This document shows, one piece after another, positions 25,467-35,958 of a DNA stretch of 64,000 bases. The position numbers and the translations under genes were made by a program. Origin of the DNA: Cellvibrionales bacterium UBA1963. Its GTDB lineage: Bacteria; Pseudomonadota; Gammaproteobacteria; Pseudomonadales; UBA7434. The stretch lies in NCBI GenBank assembly GCA_002336035.1, contig DDED01000160.1:23187-87186 (forward strand). Reading direction: 5' to 3'. The notes beneath the pieces are model-generated. The model was not told where the DNA came from. It ran no database searches and saw nothing but the letters and a program-made list of their open reading frames with translations. Within the stretch, counting starts at the first letter, position 1. Each line of letters opens with the position of its first letter.

Positions 25467-25904
25467 ATGCGAGCACTGATACAACGAGTCAGTTCAGCAT
25501 CGGTGAGTGTTGATGGCCGAGTTGTTGGTCAGATAGCCAAAGGGCTATTAGTATTCATCGCAGTAGAGACGCATGATAACAATCAGTTAATCGCTAAAAT
25601 GGCTTCAAAAATTGTCGATTATCGTGTTTTTAGTGATGGTAGTGACAAAATGAATTTGAGCGTTAAAGACATTAGCGGTGAATTATTAGTTGTCTCACAG
25701 TTTACATTAGCTGCAAATACCCACAAAGGCTTGAGGCCGAGCTTTTCATCTGCTGCGGAGCCTCGCCTGGCGAGAGTTCTTTATCTTGATTGTGTCGAGC
25801 AACTCAAGGCTACGTCACTGAAGGTTGAAACGGGACAGTTTGCCGCCGATATGCAGGTTGCCCTAGTTAACGATGGCCCAGTCACATTTATGTTAACCGT
25901 TTAA
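25467..25904 (+). CDS. dtd: D-aminoacyl-tRNA deacylase
   Basis: Hydrolyses D-amino acids from mischarged tRNA and also edits glycyl-tRNA-Ala. The ATG at 25467 gives the canonical opening MRALIQRVSSASVSVDG. SQFTLAANTHKGLRPSF is the signature, and NDGPVTFML matches the conserved NxGPVT cross-subunit motif. At 145 residues it is the normal size. It lies directly after typA with a 7-base gap and converges on the alkaline phosphatase gene. Confidence 0.95.
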   Translation: MRALIQRVSSASVSVDGRVVGQIAKGLLVFIAVETHDNNQLIAKMASKIVDYRVFSDGSDKMNLSVKDISGELLVVSQFTLAANTHKGLRPSFSSAAEPRLARVLYLDCVEQLKATSLKVETGQFAADMQVALVNDGPVTFMLTV

Positions 25905-25990
25905 TCGTTACATTTATCGTTTGCGATTCAATGTTTAAACGCGCACAGCTAAAATTTCACCGCAATAGAATAATCAAATGTTTACCAGCG

Positions 25991-27544
25991 CTATAGTTTT
26001 CCTGCATGCTTCATGACATGAAAGATAAAATGTTGCTCTACAGTGCCGTTGAGTAAATGGGCCCAAGGGCCTTGTGCGTAAACAGCAACGTCATCGCCTG
26101 CATGCGTTTCGGTCGCCAAAGGAACTCCCGCTTCTTGATGGTAGTGTGCAGTTTCAGGGTCATCGCTGAGGGTGGTTTGCCGAGAGGCTTGGCCGAGGCT
26201 TTGAAACCGCGCATATGGATTTTTAGGGTCGGGGGGCTGGTTATAATAACCTGGCCCATTAGCGTAACTTAAGGTGGTATACGGTTTTTTGTCGGCTGCA
26301 AGACTGGGAGAGTCTTCTGCTTCGCCAGATGCATTATTGCCAGTGACAAACCCTAAAATTGGATTTCCGCGCGTTGGGTAACCAGCTAAGGTTAATGTAT
26401 GGCTATGGTCAGCAGTCACCACCATTAACGTTTTCTTCAAATTGACTTTTTGGCCAGCAAGTTTAATGGCTTGTTCAAATGCGTAAAAATCCTCTAACGC
26501 TCGATAAGCGTTGCCGACATGGTGGGCATGATCAATGCGGCCAGCTTCGACAATAAGTAAAAATCGCTTACTCTTTTGTAGCTGTGTTAGGGCGGCATTT
26601 ACCATTTCACTAAGGCTGGGCTGGCCCCTTTCGCTGTCGTCTCTATCGGCTTCAAAATCTAGGTGAGAATCTGCAAATAAGCCTAATAGCTTATCGCTGC
26701 CGTTAGCGTCATAACGCATTAATTGCCCTCGATTTTGAAGGTAGCGGCCATGAGGGTGGCGCTCTTGCCAAATTGAGATCAAGTCATTGTCGTCGCTTCG
26801 CTTACCTTTTCCACGGGTAGACCCTTTAGGTAAAAAATGACTACGACCTCCACCCAGTAATACATCAATACCATCGCCGTGTTTAAATTCAACAAACTGC
26901 CGAGCAATATCACGACAGCCATTTGCTTTTGCGTTGCCGGGTAAGTCTGTATCGGTTTCCCAATTACGTTCAGGGCTATGAGCATAACTGGCGGCAGGTG
27001 TGGCATGGGTTACTGTTGTCGTAGTAACTATACCTGTTGCCCAGTTATTATTTTCAGCAAGCTCTAATAAAGTTGTTATATGCTGTTTATTGCAAGCATT
27101 TGAGTCTGCGCGGGCGATATCAGCGCCCATACTGAGCACGCCAGCCTTCGTTTTTTCGCCGGTAATCAATGCTGTCATGGTGCCAGCTGAGTCCGGTGTT
27201 TGCTGGTTAGTATTGTAAGTTTTAACGAGCCCGACAGATGGAAATTTCTCAAATGATAAGACGTGCTCCTCACCATTACCACCAATTTTCTGGCCAATAT
27301 AAATGCGTCCAGCGGTGACGGTGGCAACGCTCATGCCGTCGCCAACAAATAAAATAATCCCTTCGGCAGTGCGGCGATTAGTTTTCTGATGAAGAGTTTT
27401 TTGTAAAGTTCTTTCTGCCGCTTCATAACTACTAGCGGTAACGCTGTCTGGTTGAGCAAAGCTATGACTACCAATAACCAAGGTAAGAATGACAGAAAAA
27501 AAGGCATAGTGATGGGGGCGCGAATGCATCATTGGATTTTCCAT
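25991..27544 (-). CDS. phoA: Alkaline phosphatase, secreted
   Basis: Metal-dependent phosphomonoesterase of the PhoA superfamily, exported to the periplasm. The signal peptide ends near SHSFAQ. LFVGDGMSVATVTAGR binds the first metal, TPDSAGTMTALITG carries the phosphorylated Ser, VEAGRIDHAHHVGNAYRALED and VTADHSHTL supply metal ligands, and THAGDDVAVYAQGP is the last His motif. The IDHAHH form is that of the eukaryotic-like branch. At 517 residues it is longer than E. coli PhoA, mainly through loops around residues 215-290. Several Met codons open the frame; residue 5 has a GGAAAA before it and may be the true start. No Pho box was recognised. Confidence 0.9.
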   Translation of the reverse strand: MENPMMHSRPHHYAFFSVILTLVIGSHSFAQPDSVTASSYEAAERTLQKTLHQKTNRRTAEGIILFVGDGMSVATVTAGRIYIGQKIGGNGEEHVLSFEKFPSVGLVKTYNTNQQTPDSAGTMTALITGEKTKAGVLSMGADIARADSNACNKQHITTLLELAENNNWATGIVTTTTVTHATPAASYAHSPERNWETDTDLPGNAKANGCRDIARQFVEFKHGDGIDVLLGGGRSHFLPKGSTRGKGKRSDDNDLISIWQERHPHGRYLQNRGQLMRYDANGSDKLLGLFADSHLDFEADRDDSERGQPSLSEMVNAALTQLQKSKRFLLIVEAGRIDHAHHVGNAYRALEDFYAFEQAIKLAGQKVNLKKTLMVVTADHSHTLTLAGYPTRGNPILGFVTGNNASGEAEDSPSLAADKKPYTTLSYANGPGYYNQPPDPKNPYARFQSLGQASRQTTLSDDPETAHYHQEAGVPLATETHAGDDVAVYAQGPWAHLLNGTVEQHFIFHVMKHAGKL

Positions 27545-27569
27545 GTTGAGGGATAACGGACGTTAAATT

Positions 27570-27941
27570 TCAATCGACTAATACGACTTTGATGTAGGCC
27601 CGTTTTGATTTTTTTCTGGTTAGCCAAGATCCAAGGTCGGTAAGCCGCATTTGCCAGCCATACTTTTCAATAAGAGCGGTATGGGCTTGTTGTATGTCTT
27701 CATTGGTGGTTAAGATGAAGGCTTGGCTTTGCTGCCAATCGCCTAAGACCTTACCGATAACATTACAAGGTGCAATGCGTGATTTTGGAGAATTTCTTAG
27801 CCGTTTGACTTTTCCTGCTTGACCAGCAGAAAAAACATAGTAAGCGGTTTTATCACCAGCAAACCAGACAGGAGTTTCTACGCTTACGCCAGTTTTGCGA
27901 AAAGTGGCAAGGCTAAAATAAGCAGCTTGATCGAGTGTCAT
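27570..27941 (-). CDS. PPOX-class flavin-binding protein
   Basis: Small split-barrel protein of the pyridoxamine 5'-phosphate oxidase superfamily, 123 residues. The beginning FSLATFRKTGVSVETPVWFAGD, the middle YYVFSAGQAGKVKRLRNSPKSRIAPC and the end RAYIKVVLVD match the short F420/FMN-dependent subgroup. The substrate is unknown. It is transcribed from upstream of the alkaline phosphatase gene and is 25 bases from its start, so the two could be cotranscribed. Confidence 0.75.
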   Translation of the reverse strand: MTLDQAAYFSLATFRKTGVSVETPVWFAGDKTAYYVFSAGQAGKVKRLRNSPKSRIAPCNVIGKVLGDWQQSQAFILTTNEDIQQAHTALIEKYGWQMRLTDLGSWLTRKKSKRAYIKVVLVD

Positions 27942-28151
27942 AGTGGGGCTCCAGCGTAGAATAAGATTAAGATAATTACAAAAAGCGGTTTATTTGTTTT
28001 GAGTACTCCATATTACCACCATAAAAGCGCTTGTGTTGATGCGTGAGGCGTCATTTTTTGAGACAATTTAATCCAGCTTAATGCCATACTGTTGTTTCAG
28101 CAGTGACCAAAATAACCATACTGGGCCCTGCATTGATTTATATGGCGTTGA

Positions 28152-28177
28152 TAGCCAAGGTCAGCCAAGGTCAGCCA
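28152..28177. repeat. Short tandem repeat upstream of parC
   Basis: The ten-base unit CCAAGGTCAG occurs twice in tandem, followed by a partial CCATG copy. It lies 30 bases before the parC start codon. No function is evident. Confidence 0.5.
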
Positions 28178-28206
28178 TGATTAGACAATATGAGATCATC
28201 GTATAA

Positions 28207-30468
28207 ATGAGCGATACCCCGATAGAACCCAGTGAGTTTTCAGCAGAGCAATTGTCAATTAAAGAGTATGCTGAGAAAGCGTATCTCGACTATTCGATGT
28301 ACGTTATTCTTGATCGTGCTTTGCCGCATATTGGCGATGGCCTCAAACCGGTTCAGCGTCGAATTGTTTATGCAATGTCTGAATTAGGACTCAAAGCTTC
28401 AGCAAAATATAAAAAATCAGCACGCACAGTTGGCGATGTGATTGGCAAATTTCATCCGCACGGCGATAGCTCAGTTTATGAAGCCATGGTGTTAATGGCT
28501 CAGCCTTTCAGTTACCGCTATCCTTTGGTTGACGGGCAAGGTAACTGGGGCTCAACAGATGACCCTAAATCATTTGCGGCCATGCGCTATACGGAGTCAA
28601 GATTGGCCCCTTATACCGAAGCGTTGATGGCAGAAGTGTCGCAGGGAACGGTTGATTGGCAGGCTAACTTTGATGGCACGCTTTATGAACCCATTATTTT
28701 ACCGGCTAAGGTGCCAAATATTTTACTAAATGGCACCACTGGCATTGCTGTCGGCATGGCGACTGATATCCCATCACACAATTTGATTGAAGTCGTAAAT
28801 GCTTGCATTCACTTACTTGAAAAACCGAAAGCAAGTGTTGAAGATTTATTTGGTTTTATTAAAGGCCCTGACTTTCCAACTGAAGCGGAAATTATCACGT
28901 CCCCAGAAACCATCCTCGAAATGTATAGAACCGGCAAGGGCAGCCTGAAGATGCGAGCGGTTTATGATACAGAGCAAGGTGATGTCGTGGTGACCGCCTT
29001 ACCGCATCAAGTTTCAGGGTCAAAAGTATTAGAGCAAATAGCGGCGCAGATGCAGGCCAAAAAATTACCGATGGTGGTTGATTTGCGGGATGAGTCTGAT
29101 CATGAAAATCCGACTCGATTAATTATTGTGCCAAAGTCAAACCGTGTTGACGTTGATGCATTAATGTCACATTTATTTTCTAGCACTGATCTTGAGCGGA
29201 ATTACCGCGTTAATATGAACATGATAGGTGTTGATGGTCGGCCTCAGGTGAAGAATCTTAGCCTAATTATCAAGGAATGGTTATCGTATCGCAGAGGAAC
29301 TATTCGCAAGCGCTTAGAGTATCGCTTAGATAAAATTCTTAATCGACTGCACTTACTAGACGGCTTGCTCATTGCGTTTTTGAATCTTGATGAAGTTATT
29401 CATATCATTCGTAATGAAGAGCAGCCCAAAAAAGTACTGATGAAAAAGTTTGCTCTTAGTGACGCGCAAACTGACTATATTCTCGACACTCGCTTACGAC
29501 AATTGGCGCGTCTAGAAGAAATGAAGATCACTGATGAGCAATCGAAACTTAGCGATGAACGTGATGAGATTGAAAAATTACTTAGCTCTGATAAACGTAT
29601 GAAAACGCTTATGAAGAAAGAGCTAGAAGCTGTAATAGAAGAATACGGAGATCAACGTCGTTCACCAATTGTGGCTCGCGATGAAGCGATTGCATATACC
29701 GAAGACGATATTAGCAGCGTCGATCCAATCACTGTTGTCCTTTCTGCGAAAGGTTGGATTCGCGCAGGCAAAGGGCACGATATAGATCCTAATACGTTAA
29801 GCTATAAGTCGGGCGACAGCTTTAAATTGGCAGTTAAAGGCAGGTCAAATCAGGCGGTGGTGTTGCTGGATTCTACTGGCCGAAGTTACTCGGTGCCTGC
29901 CAGGGGCTTACCCTCTGCGAGAGGTCAAGGCGAGCCATTAACAGGCACAATTAATCCGCCCTCAGGGGCAAGTTTTGAAGGCGCAATGATGGGCGCCGAT
30001 GAACAATTATACTTACTGGCCACTGACGCAGGTTATGGATTTGTGGCTAAACTCGGCGATATGCACGCAAATAAAAAAGCGGGTAAGACATTAATTAAAA
30101 TTCCTAAAGGCGGCGAAGTGATTGCACCACAGATCATTGATGATCTTGATAATAGCTTACTCGTTTCCGTTAGCAATGAAGGCAGAATGTTAATCTTCCC
30201 CATCACCGACTTGCCTATAATGGCTCGCGGTAAAGGCAATAAGATTATGAATATACCCAGTTCTAAATTAGTCAGCCGTGACGAATTTATGTTAGCGACA
30301 GCGGTAATGAAAAAAGAAGATAGCCTAGTGATACATGCAGGTAAGCGCTATTTAAAAATGAAATACACTGATCTTGAACACTATATTGGAGAACGTGCTC
30401 GGCGCGGCAATAAGCTTCCTCGAGGTTTTCAAAAGGTCGATTCAATGGTTGTTGACGTTAAAGAGTAG
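28207..30468 (+). CDS. parC: DNA topoisomerase IV subunit A
   Basis: DNA-cleaving subunit of topoisomerase IV, partner of ParE encoded at 4869-6755. The N-terminal domain has [28 protein letters not shown], the [12 protein letters not shown] segment (Ser88, Glu92 at the quinolone-determining positions, the susceptible residues) and the catalytic Tyr128 in [12 protein letters not shown]-terminal five-bladed beta-pinwheel follows from about residue 500, with the [13 protein letters not shown] strand motif. At 753 residues it matches the E. coli length. serB follows with an eight-base gap. Confidence 0.97.
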   Translation: MSDTPIEPSEFSAEQLSIKEYAEKAYLDYSMYVILDRALPHIGDGLKPVQRRIVYAMSELGLKASAKYKKSARTVGDVIGKFHPHGDSSVYEAMVLMAQPFSYRYPLVDGQGNWGSTDDPKSFAAMRYTESRLAPYTEALMAEVSQGTVDWQANFDGTLYEPIILPAKVPNILLNGTTGIAVGMATDIPSHNLIEVVNACIHLLEKPKASVEDLFGFIKGPDFPTEAEIITSPETILEMYRTGKGSLKMRAVYDTEQGDVVVTALPHQVSGSKVLEQIAAQMQAKKLPMVVDLRDESDHENPTRLIIVPKSNRVDVDALMSHLFSSTDLERNYRVNMNMIGVDGRPQVKNLSLIIKEWLSYRRGTIRKRLEYRLDKILNRLHLLDGLLIAFLNLDEVIHIIRNEEQPKKVLMKKFALSDAQTDYILDTRLRQLARLEEMKITDEQSKLSDERDEIEKLLSSDKRMKTLMKKELEAVIEEYGDQRRSPIVARDEAIAYTEDDISSVDPITVVLSAKGWIRAGKGHDIDPNTLSYKSGDSFKLAVKGRSNQAVVLLDSTGRSYSVPARGLPSARGQGEPLTGTINPPSGASFEGAMMGADEQLYLLATDAGYGFVAKLGDMHANKKAGKTLIKIPKGGEVIAPQIIDDLDNSLLVSVSNEGRMLIFPITDLPIMARGKGNKIMNIPSSKLVSRDEFMLATAVMKKEDSLVIHAGKRYLKMKYTDLEHYIGERARRGNKLPRGFQKVDSMVVDVKE

Positions 30469-30476
30469 CTATAACA

Positions 30477-31709
30477 ATGAGCGATGTTAGCTTAATAAAG
30501 ATCTCAGGCCCTGATCAAACTGGCATTACTCAGGCAGTGACAGCCATTTTAGCTGACTATTCAGTAAATGTTCTCGATATTGGTCAAGCGGTCATACACA
30601 ATAATTTAGCGTTGGGGATTCTGGCTGAAATTCCTGATCAGGCCGATATAAAAAGTTGCTTCAATCAGCTCAAAGAGACCGTAGAGCAACTTGGTATGTC
30701 AATAGAGTTTGATGCTGTGAGCGCTGTTGACTATCAGCATTGGATAGGCGAGCAAGGTAAGCCGCGGCATATTTTAACGCTGTTGGTTAGAAAAGTGAGT
30801 GCTGAGCATATTAACGCGGTCACTAGTTTAGCCTCTCAGTATGGCCTGAATATTGATAAAATCACTCGTCTTTCAGGTCGTGTTCCTCTCGATTCAATCG
30901 AAAAGTCCCAAGCTTGTGTTGAGTTTTCAATGCGAGGCGAATTAACGGATAAAATAAAAGTACGGCGATCGTTGCTTGAGCTGACAAACACGTTGGATAT
31001 GGATATCGCCTATCAAGAGGATGATATGTTTCGTCGTAATCGTCGTCTTGTCGTGTTTGATATGGACTCTACTTTAATTGAAGCGGAAGTGATTGATGAA
31101 TTAGCTAAAGCTGCCGGCGTTGGTGCAGCAGTTTCAATGATCACCGAATCAGCAATGCAAGGCGAAATTGATTTTGATGAAAGTTTTCGTCGTCGAGTTG
31201 CATTACTGGCTGGATTAAAAGATTCTGCTCTGCAGCAAGTAGCCGACGGGCTACAATTAACAGAAGGCGCAGAGACACTAATAAGTACATTAAAAACCCT
31301 CGGTTATAAAACGGCTATTTTATCAGGTGGCTTCAGTTATTTTGCAAATAAATTGCGTGACAAGTTAGGTTTTGATTATGTTTATGCTAACCAGCTTGAT
31401 ATTAAAGACGGTGTTGTTACTGGCGAGGTGGTCGGTGATATTGTGAATGGCGAACGAAAAGCTGAGTTATTAAAGGATATCGCTAGTCGTGAAAATATAG
31501 CACTTGAACAAGTCATTGCTGTAGGTGATGGAGCAAATGATCTGCCGATGTTGAGCGTCGCCGGTCTAGGTATTGCTTTTCGTGCTAAGCCGATTGTTAA
31601 AGCCTCGGCTCGACAGTCAATTTCAACCTTAGGACTTGATAGTATTATTTATTTGCTGGGGATAAGCGACAGAGAACGAATAGCCGCTAAAAATAATAAA
31701 AAGCGTTAG
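30477..31709 (+). CDS. serB: Phosphoserine phosphatase with N-terminal ACT domains
   Basis: Last step of serine biosynthesis. The product has 410 residues, about 90 more than E. coli SerB, because it carries two N-terminal ACT-like regions (LIKISGPDQTGITQAVTAIL and a second at about residues 95-180), as in Pseudomonas and mycobacterial forms, which allow serine feedback. The C-terminal HAD domain has VFDMDSTLIEAEVIDELAK with the nucleophilic Asp, ILSGGFSYF, and VGDGANDLPML. It starts eight bases after parC and is likely cotranscribed. It converges on epmB with a four-base overlap of the two ends. Confidence 0.94.
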   Translation: MSDVSLIKISGPDQTGITQAVTAILADYSVNVLDIGQAVIHNNLALGILAEIPDQADIKSCFNQLKETVEQLGMSIEFDAVSAVDYQHWIGEQGKPRHILTLLVRKVSAEHINAVTSLASQYGLNIDKITRLSGRVPLDSIEKSQACVEFSMRGELTDKIKVRRSLLELTNTLDMDIAYQEDDMFRRNRRLVVFDMDSTLIEAEVIDELAKAAGVGAAVSMITESAMQGEIDFDESFRRRVALLAGLKDSALQQVADGLQLTEGAETLISTLKTLGYKTAILSGGFSYFANKLRDKLGFDYVYANQLDIKDGVVTGEVVGDIVNGERKAELLKDIASRENIALEQVIAVGDGANDLPMLSVAGLGIAFRAKPIVKASARQSISTLGLDSIIYLLGISDRERIAAKNNKKR

Positions 31710-32785
31710 CTTTCGGTTGGTAGAATCAGAGTTTTGGAATTTTTATTAGCCAACTCTCTTACGAGCTTTGGCACCAAATAACCAGGTAGAAGACGGGTTA
31801 CTTCACCCATAATGCGCTTTGCCCGAGCATCAGTAATAGCAAAGTGCGCAGCGCCTGTCACTGGGTCAAGTAAGTGCAAATAATAAGGTAAAACACCGCT
31901 ATCAAACAAGCGTTGGCTCAGTTCAGCAAGCGTCTCAGCACGATCATTAACCCCTTTCAACATAACGGACTGGTTTAATACGATTGCGCCAGTTGATTTT
32001 ATTTTATCAACAGCGTGTTTCACGTTGTTATCTATTTCATTGGCATGGTTACTATGAATGACGACAACCTTATGGCCAGGCCAACCTCTTAAGCAATTAA
32101 TAAGATCTCGATCGATGCGTTGCGGTAATACCACTGGCAAACGACTATGAATTCGAAGTGTTTTGATACTAGTTATAGTGGCTAATTGATCAATGAGCCA
32201 CTGCAGTTGTTTATTACTAGTCGCTAAGGGATCGCCACCACTTAAAATAATTTCATTAATGTTAGGCTTAGCTTGTAAATAATGTAAGGCTTTCTCCCAA
32301 GCTTGACGTGCAAGCCGATTGTCTTCATAAGGGAAGTGACGCCGAAAGCAGTAGCGGCAATGTATGGCACAGGCTTGAGTCACAATCAACAATGCTCGAT
32401 TGCGGTATTTGTGTATAAGCCCAGGCGCAACGTTGTAGTCTTTTTCATGCAAGGGGTCGTCTATGTAGCCAGGCATGACTTGATTTTCTTTTTGCAGAGG
32501 TAGCACTTGGCGCAATAAGGGGTCATTGATATCACCTTTCGTCATTCTCGCGATAAATGGCGCAGGTGCCTTAATGATAAAATCGAGCGGATTAACATCG
32601 AGTGGCCCATCCAGGCTGTCAATAAAATCCTCCTGTTTAAGATTAAGTCGCGTAAGTAATTCTGTTAAGCTGAGATTGGATGTGGAGAGTAACTGTCGCC
32701 AATCAGCGGGTTCAAGCACTCGAATCGGTTGAATTTCGGTCTGACATTTGGTCCCCGTTCGCGTTATCATGGTTTCTTTTATCAC
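31706..32785 (-). CDS. epmB: EF-P (R)-beta-lysylation protein, lysine 2,3-aminomutase family
   Basis: Radical SAM enzyme that isomerises (S)-alpha-lysine to (R)-beta-lysine for EF-P modification. The CxxxCxxC cluster is CAIHCRYC with FRRHF following. EIILSGGDPLATSN and LRIHSRLPVVLPQR are family blocks. The C-terminal LHLLDPVTGAAHFAI segment also fits the PLP-binding aminomutase fold. At 359 residues it has the short EpmB form and lacks the extra domains of true lysine aminomutase. It is divergent from efp-epmA, which supports the assignment. Confidence 0.94.
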   Translation of the reverse strand: MIKETMITRTGTKCQTEIQPIRVLEPADWRQLLSTSNLSLTELLTRLNLKQEDFIDSLDGPLDVNPLDFIIKAPAPFIARMTKGDINDPLLRQVLPLQKENQVMPGYIDDPLHEKDYNVAPGLIHKYRNRALLIVTQACAIHCRYCFRRHFPYEDNRLARQAWEKALHYLQAKPNINEIILSGGDPLATSNKQLQWLIDQLATITSIKTLRIHSRLPVVLPQRIDRDLINCLRGWPGHKVVVIHSNHANEIDNNVKHAVDKIKSTGAIVLNQSVMLKGVNDRAETLAELSQRLFDSGVLPYYLHLLDPVTGAAHFAITDARAKRIMGEVTRLLPGYLVPKLVRELANKNSKTLILPTES

Positions 32786-32918
32786 AGTACTGTCCCTGCA
32801 TTGATATCGGTTTCACCTTAGGCCAAGCTAACGTGACTTTCAGCTAAGGCATTGTAGATTGAACTCCATAGCAGCAACAGCGATAATCACCTAATTTACG
32901 ACTTTATTGAGGCACAAC

Positions 32919-33482
32919 ATGGCGACTTATTCTACCAACGAATTTAAGAACGGCTTGAAACTAATTATCGATGGTGATCCCTGTAATATTGTTGAGAATG
33001 AGGTGGTTAAACCCGGAAAAGGACAGGCGTTTAATCGAGTTCGATTAAAAAACTTAAAGACGGGAAGAGCTTGGGAAAAGACATTTAAGTCTGGTGAGAG
33101 CGTTGAAGGGGCTGACGTGATGGACACCGATATGGAATACCTCTATTGCGACGATGAATTTTGGTATTTTATGGATCCGATTAGTTTTGAGCAAATACCT
33201 GCTTCACTTGAAGCGGTTGCGGATGCTAAATTGTACTTAAAAGAGCAAGACAGTTGCGTGGTAACACTTTGGAACGGTGCTCCGCTCACGGTATCACCGC
33301 CAAATTTTGTCGAATTAGCGGTAGTTGAGACAGACCCGGGTTTAAAAGGCGACACAGCCCAAGGAGGCACTAAGCCGGCGACCTTATCGACCGGTGCTGT
33401 AGTGCGAGTGCCATTATTTATCGATCAAGGTGAAATACTAAAAATTGATACCCGCACGGGCGAATATGTCTCGCGCGCATGA
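32919..33482 (+). CDS. efp: Elongation factor P
   Basis: Translation factor that relieves ribosome stalling at polyproline. The opening [21 protein letters not shown] is the E. coli form; an earlier in-frame TTG adds four residues and is not needed. Lys34 in KPGKGQAF is the beta-lysylation site used by EpmA/Epm[21 protein letters not shown] and [15 protein letters not shown] are characteristic. The length of 187 residues is normal. It overlaps epmA at ATGA, so the factor and its ligase are translated together. Confidence 0.97.
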   Translation: MATYSTNEFKNGLKLIIDGDPCNIVENEVVKPGKGQAFNRVRLKNLKTGRAWEKTFKSGESVEGADVMDTDMEYLYCDDEFWYFMDPISFEQIPASLEAVADAKLYLKEQDSCVVTLWNGAPLTVSPPNFVELAVVETDPGLKGDTAQGGTKPATLSTGAVVRVPLFIDQGEILKIDTRTGEYVSRA

Positions 33483-34435
33483 TCGAAACAACGGGCGCTA
33501 ACCCTTCTGCATTAAGTTCTAGCAATGTGCAACAGAGGTTAACCCGACGTGCGAACTTATTGGCAAGCATTCGGCATTATTTTGATCAACAAAAACTGCT
33601 GGAAGTTGAAACGCCGCAGCTGTCTAATTTTCCTGTCACTGATCCTCAGCTGGAAAATTTGCAGGTTGAAAACCCTCGACTTAATCATCAAGCTACTCGT
33701 CAACCTTGGTTGTATTTAACGACCTCACCTGAGTACCAGATGAAACAATTGCTATCACTTGGCAGTGGCTCCATTTACCAAATCTGTAAATCATTTCGTC
33801 ATGAGACTCCTAGCCCGAAGCACAGCATTGAATTCACTATGCTTGAATGGTATCGAGTTGACTTCGATATGATAGATTTAATAAACGATGTTACCGGCCT
33901 ACTTAAAAAAACTGTGTCAGAACCAATAATGGCTGAAGGAATAGAAATATTATCCTACCGTGAGGCGTTTTTACGGCATCTATTAATTGATCCTTTTACG
34001 CTGAGTCGTGAGCAATTAGAGGACTTTGCCCGAAAGAAAGTTGACTGTCATTTTACGAATCAAGACAAAGATATTTGGTTAGATTTGCTGATGAGCCATT
34101 GCATAGAGCCATTGTTAGGACAGCAGAGGCCCTGTTTTTTAATCGATTATCCGGCCTCGCAAGCTGCCTTAGCACGCATAGAAATTGATGCCCAAGGCAA
34201 TGCAATTGCCAAGCGATTTGAGTTGTATATCAAGGGTATAGAGTTAGCAAACGGTTATCATGAGTTGGCTGATTACGACCAACATATCAGGCGTTTTGAG
34301 CAAGATAATCAACGTCGACGGGCACTGGGTTTATCTACCCGGGCAGTTGACCAGCCATTTCTTGAGGCAATAAAATTAGGCCTACCTAATTGTGCTGGCG
34401 TTGCCTTGGGTGTTGATCGGTTATTACTCCTGTAA
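33479..34435 (+). CDS. epmA: EF-P--(R)-beta-lysine ligase, short C-terminus
   Basis: Class II lysyl-tRNA-synthetase-like enzyme that attaches (R)-beta-lysine to Lys34 of EF-P. Motif 2 is [35 protein letters not shown] supplies active-site residues, and motif 3 is [12 protein letters not shown]. The E. coli protein continues about 17 residues beyond motif 3; here a TAA follows directly, so the final helix is missing. The N-terminus is somewhat extended, giving 318 residues in total. The ATG overlaps the efp stop. I saw no frameshift continuation in the other frames before the next gene. Confidence 0.93.
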   Translation: MIETTGANPSALSSSNVQQRLTRRANLLASIRHYFDQQKLLEVETPQLSNFPVTDPQLENLQVENPRLNHQATRQPWLYLTTSPEYQMKQLLSLGSGSIYQICKSFRHETPSPKHSIEFTMLEWYRVDFDMIDLINDVTGLLKKTVSEPIMAEGIEILSYREAFLRHLLIDPFTLSREQLEDFARKKVDCHFTNQDKDIWLDLLMSHCIEPLLGQQRPCFLIDYPASQAALARIEIDAQGNAIAKRFELYIKGIELANGYHELADYDQHIRRFEQDNQRRRALGLSTRAVDQPFLEAIKLGLPNCAGVALGVDRLLLL

Positions 34436-34447
34436 ACAACTGATGGA

Positions 34448-35002
34448 CTAGTCAGCAGAAATTGCTACGATATCGTTTGGGCCAAGCTTTCGATCAGCAA
34501 TACCAATGAAGCCATCGTTGCCAATATAGCTGTCTTCACCACAAATTAGGCCGTCGTCATTAATGGGCCAAAATATTGCGCTTCGCGTTTCATAAAGGTA
34601 ATAGGCCTCCGTTTCATCGACACTGTGTCCCATAGCTTCTAGTATTGAGCCAGGGTACGCTATTCGCATCCTGCCTTCGGTAATCACGCAATGACGGTCA
34701 ACGACCAAACGATCAATATTATGTTCGATTCGATAAATATCCATGGCAATAATAGATTGATAAAAAGCTTCTACATTCTCCTTGCCTTTCGGACCGGCAA
34801 GGGCTTCATCGTCTTCATTGCCAAAAAAATGATAACGAGCATCTTCAGCCACGGTAGACATGAGCTGCTCAAAGTCAAGAGTGGCTTCGGCTTTCATATG
34901 GGTGTAGACCAAATCTAAGTTTCGTTTTAAAATTGGGTCAGTTTCAGCCGCGAGTCTTTTCTCGACTAAGGCCCAATTTTTACGCGCGTCAATTAATGCC
35001 AT
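34448..35002 (-). CDS. SnoaL-like (NTF2-fold) domain protein
   Basis: Protein of 184 residues with the EATLDFEQLMSTVAEDARYHFFG start and the GKENVEAFYQSII segment of SnoaL-like proteins. A DRHCVITEGRMRIAYPG stretch follows, and the RSAIFWPINDDGLICGEDSYIGNDG end is a form common among the larger family members found near aromatic or steroid degradation genes. No catalytic function can be assigned. It is convergent with epmA, with 12 bases between the genes, and is separated from psd by 75 bases. Confidence 0.7.
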   Translation of the reverse strand: MALIDARKNWALVEKRLAAETDPILKRNLDLVYTHMKAEATLDFEQLMSTVAEDARYHFFGNEDDEALAGPKGKENVEAFYQSIIAMDIYRIEHNIDRLVVDRHCVITEGRMRIAYPGSILEAMGHSVDETEAYYLYETRSAIFWPINDDGLICGEDSYIGNDGFIGIADRKLGPNDIVAISAD

Positions 35003-35077
35003 GGTATTTACTCTCTATTGTCATTGTTATTCGAGTTATCTTACTACGTGTTGAAAGTATTGTCGAAAGCTCCAAAT

Positions 35078-35938
35078 TTAGCCGTTAAACACTCCTAGTG
35101 CTTGGCCCATTTTCACGGCTGATCCATTAACTAAGTCTTTATTCCATATCGCTGTTTCAGCAGGAAATAATACAATAGCCGTAGAGCCTAATTTAAAGCG
35201 GCCTATTTCATCACCCTTTAACAGCGATACTTTTCGCGTAAAATCAACTGTATTTACTCTCTTTGATCTCGGTGTTACCTGTCCTGACCAGGTCGTTTCT
35301 ATGCCTGCAACGATCATTGCGCCGACTAAGATAACCACCATGGGGCCGTGTTCAGTAATGAAGTAACAAATAAGCCGTTCATTGTTAGCAAATAGCCCCG
35401 GCACATTATTAGCCGTCACCTGATTAACTGAAAATAATTTCCCTGGCACATAATGAGTCTTTTGCAATTGGCCCGCAAATGGCATGTGCACCCGATGGTA
35501 ATCTTTAGGGGATAAGTAAACAGTTGCAAATGCGCCGCCATTAAATAGTTCAGATAAATATTGGTCACCGCCAAGTAGGGCTAAAAGTGAATAATCGTGA
35601 TTTTTTGCTTGTATGATCCGATCATTTTTGAGGTAACCGATTTCACTAACGGCACCATCTGCAGGTGAGATAATACTGTTAATAGTTGGATCAATAGGCC
35701 TAGCGCCAGGGGTTAGCGGCCTAGTAAAAAATGCGTTAAAGCTATTATATTTATCATAGTCAGCAGGTACGGCTTCTGCAATATTGATAGTAAAGTGTTT
35801 ACTGAATAAAGTAATTAAAGTTTTTTTCAGCCAAGGTATTTCACTGTCGGCGAGTAAACCCGCTAATCGAGACAGTATATGCTGCGGTAAACAGTATTGA
35901 ATAAAAACAAACAGCTTATCTAACATTTTATGAGCCAA
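35078..35938 (-). CDS. psd: Phosphatidylserine decarboxylase proenzyme
   Basis: Makes phosphatidylethanolamine at the inner membrane. The proenzyme cleaves itself at LGST, here KLGSTAIVLF, leaving a pyruvoyl group from Ser252. The Asp of ISPADGAVSEIG and the His of YHRVHMPF complete the catalytic set. The length of 286 residues is that of type I bacterial enzymes. It follows the rhodanese gene at a 20-base distance and is part of the rsgA-rhdA-psd run, known from pseudomonads. Confidence 0.95.
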   Translation of the reverse strand: MAHKMLDKLFVFIQYCLPQHILSRLAGLLADSEIPWLKKTLITLFSKHFTINIAEAVPADYDKYNSFNAFFTRPLTPGARPIDPTINSIISPADGAVSEIGYLKNDRIIQAKNHDYSLLALLGGDQYLSELFNGGAFATVYLSPKDYHRVHMPFAGQLQKTHYVPGKLFSVNQVTANNVPGLFANNERLICYFITEHGPMVVILVGAMIVAGIETTWSGQVTPRSKRVNTVDFTRKVSLLKGDEIGRFKLGSTAIVLFPAETAIWNKDLVNGSAVKMGQALGVFNG

Positions 35939-35958
35939 CCGTTGTAGTGAGTTGTGGA

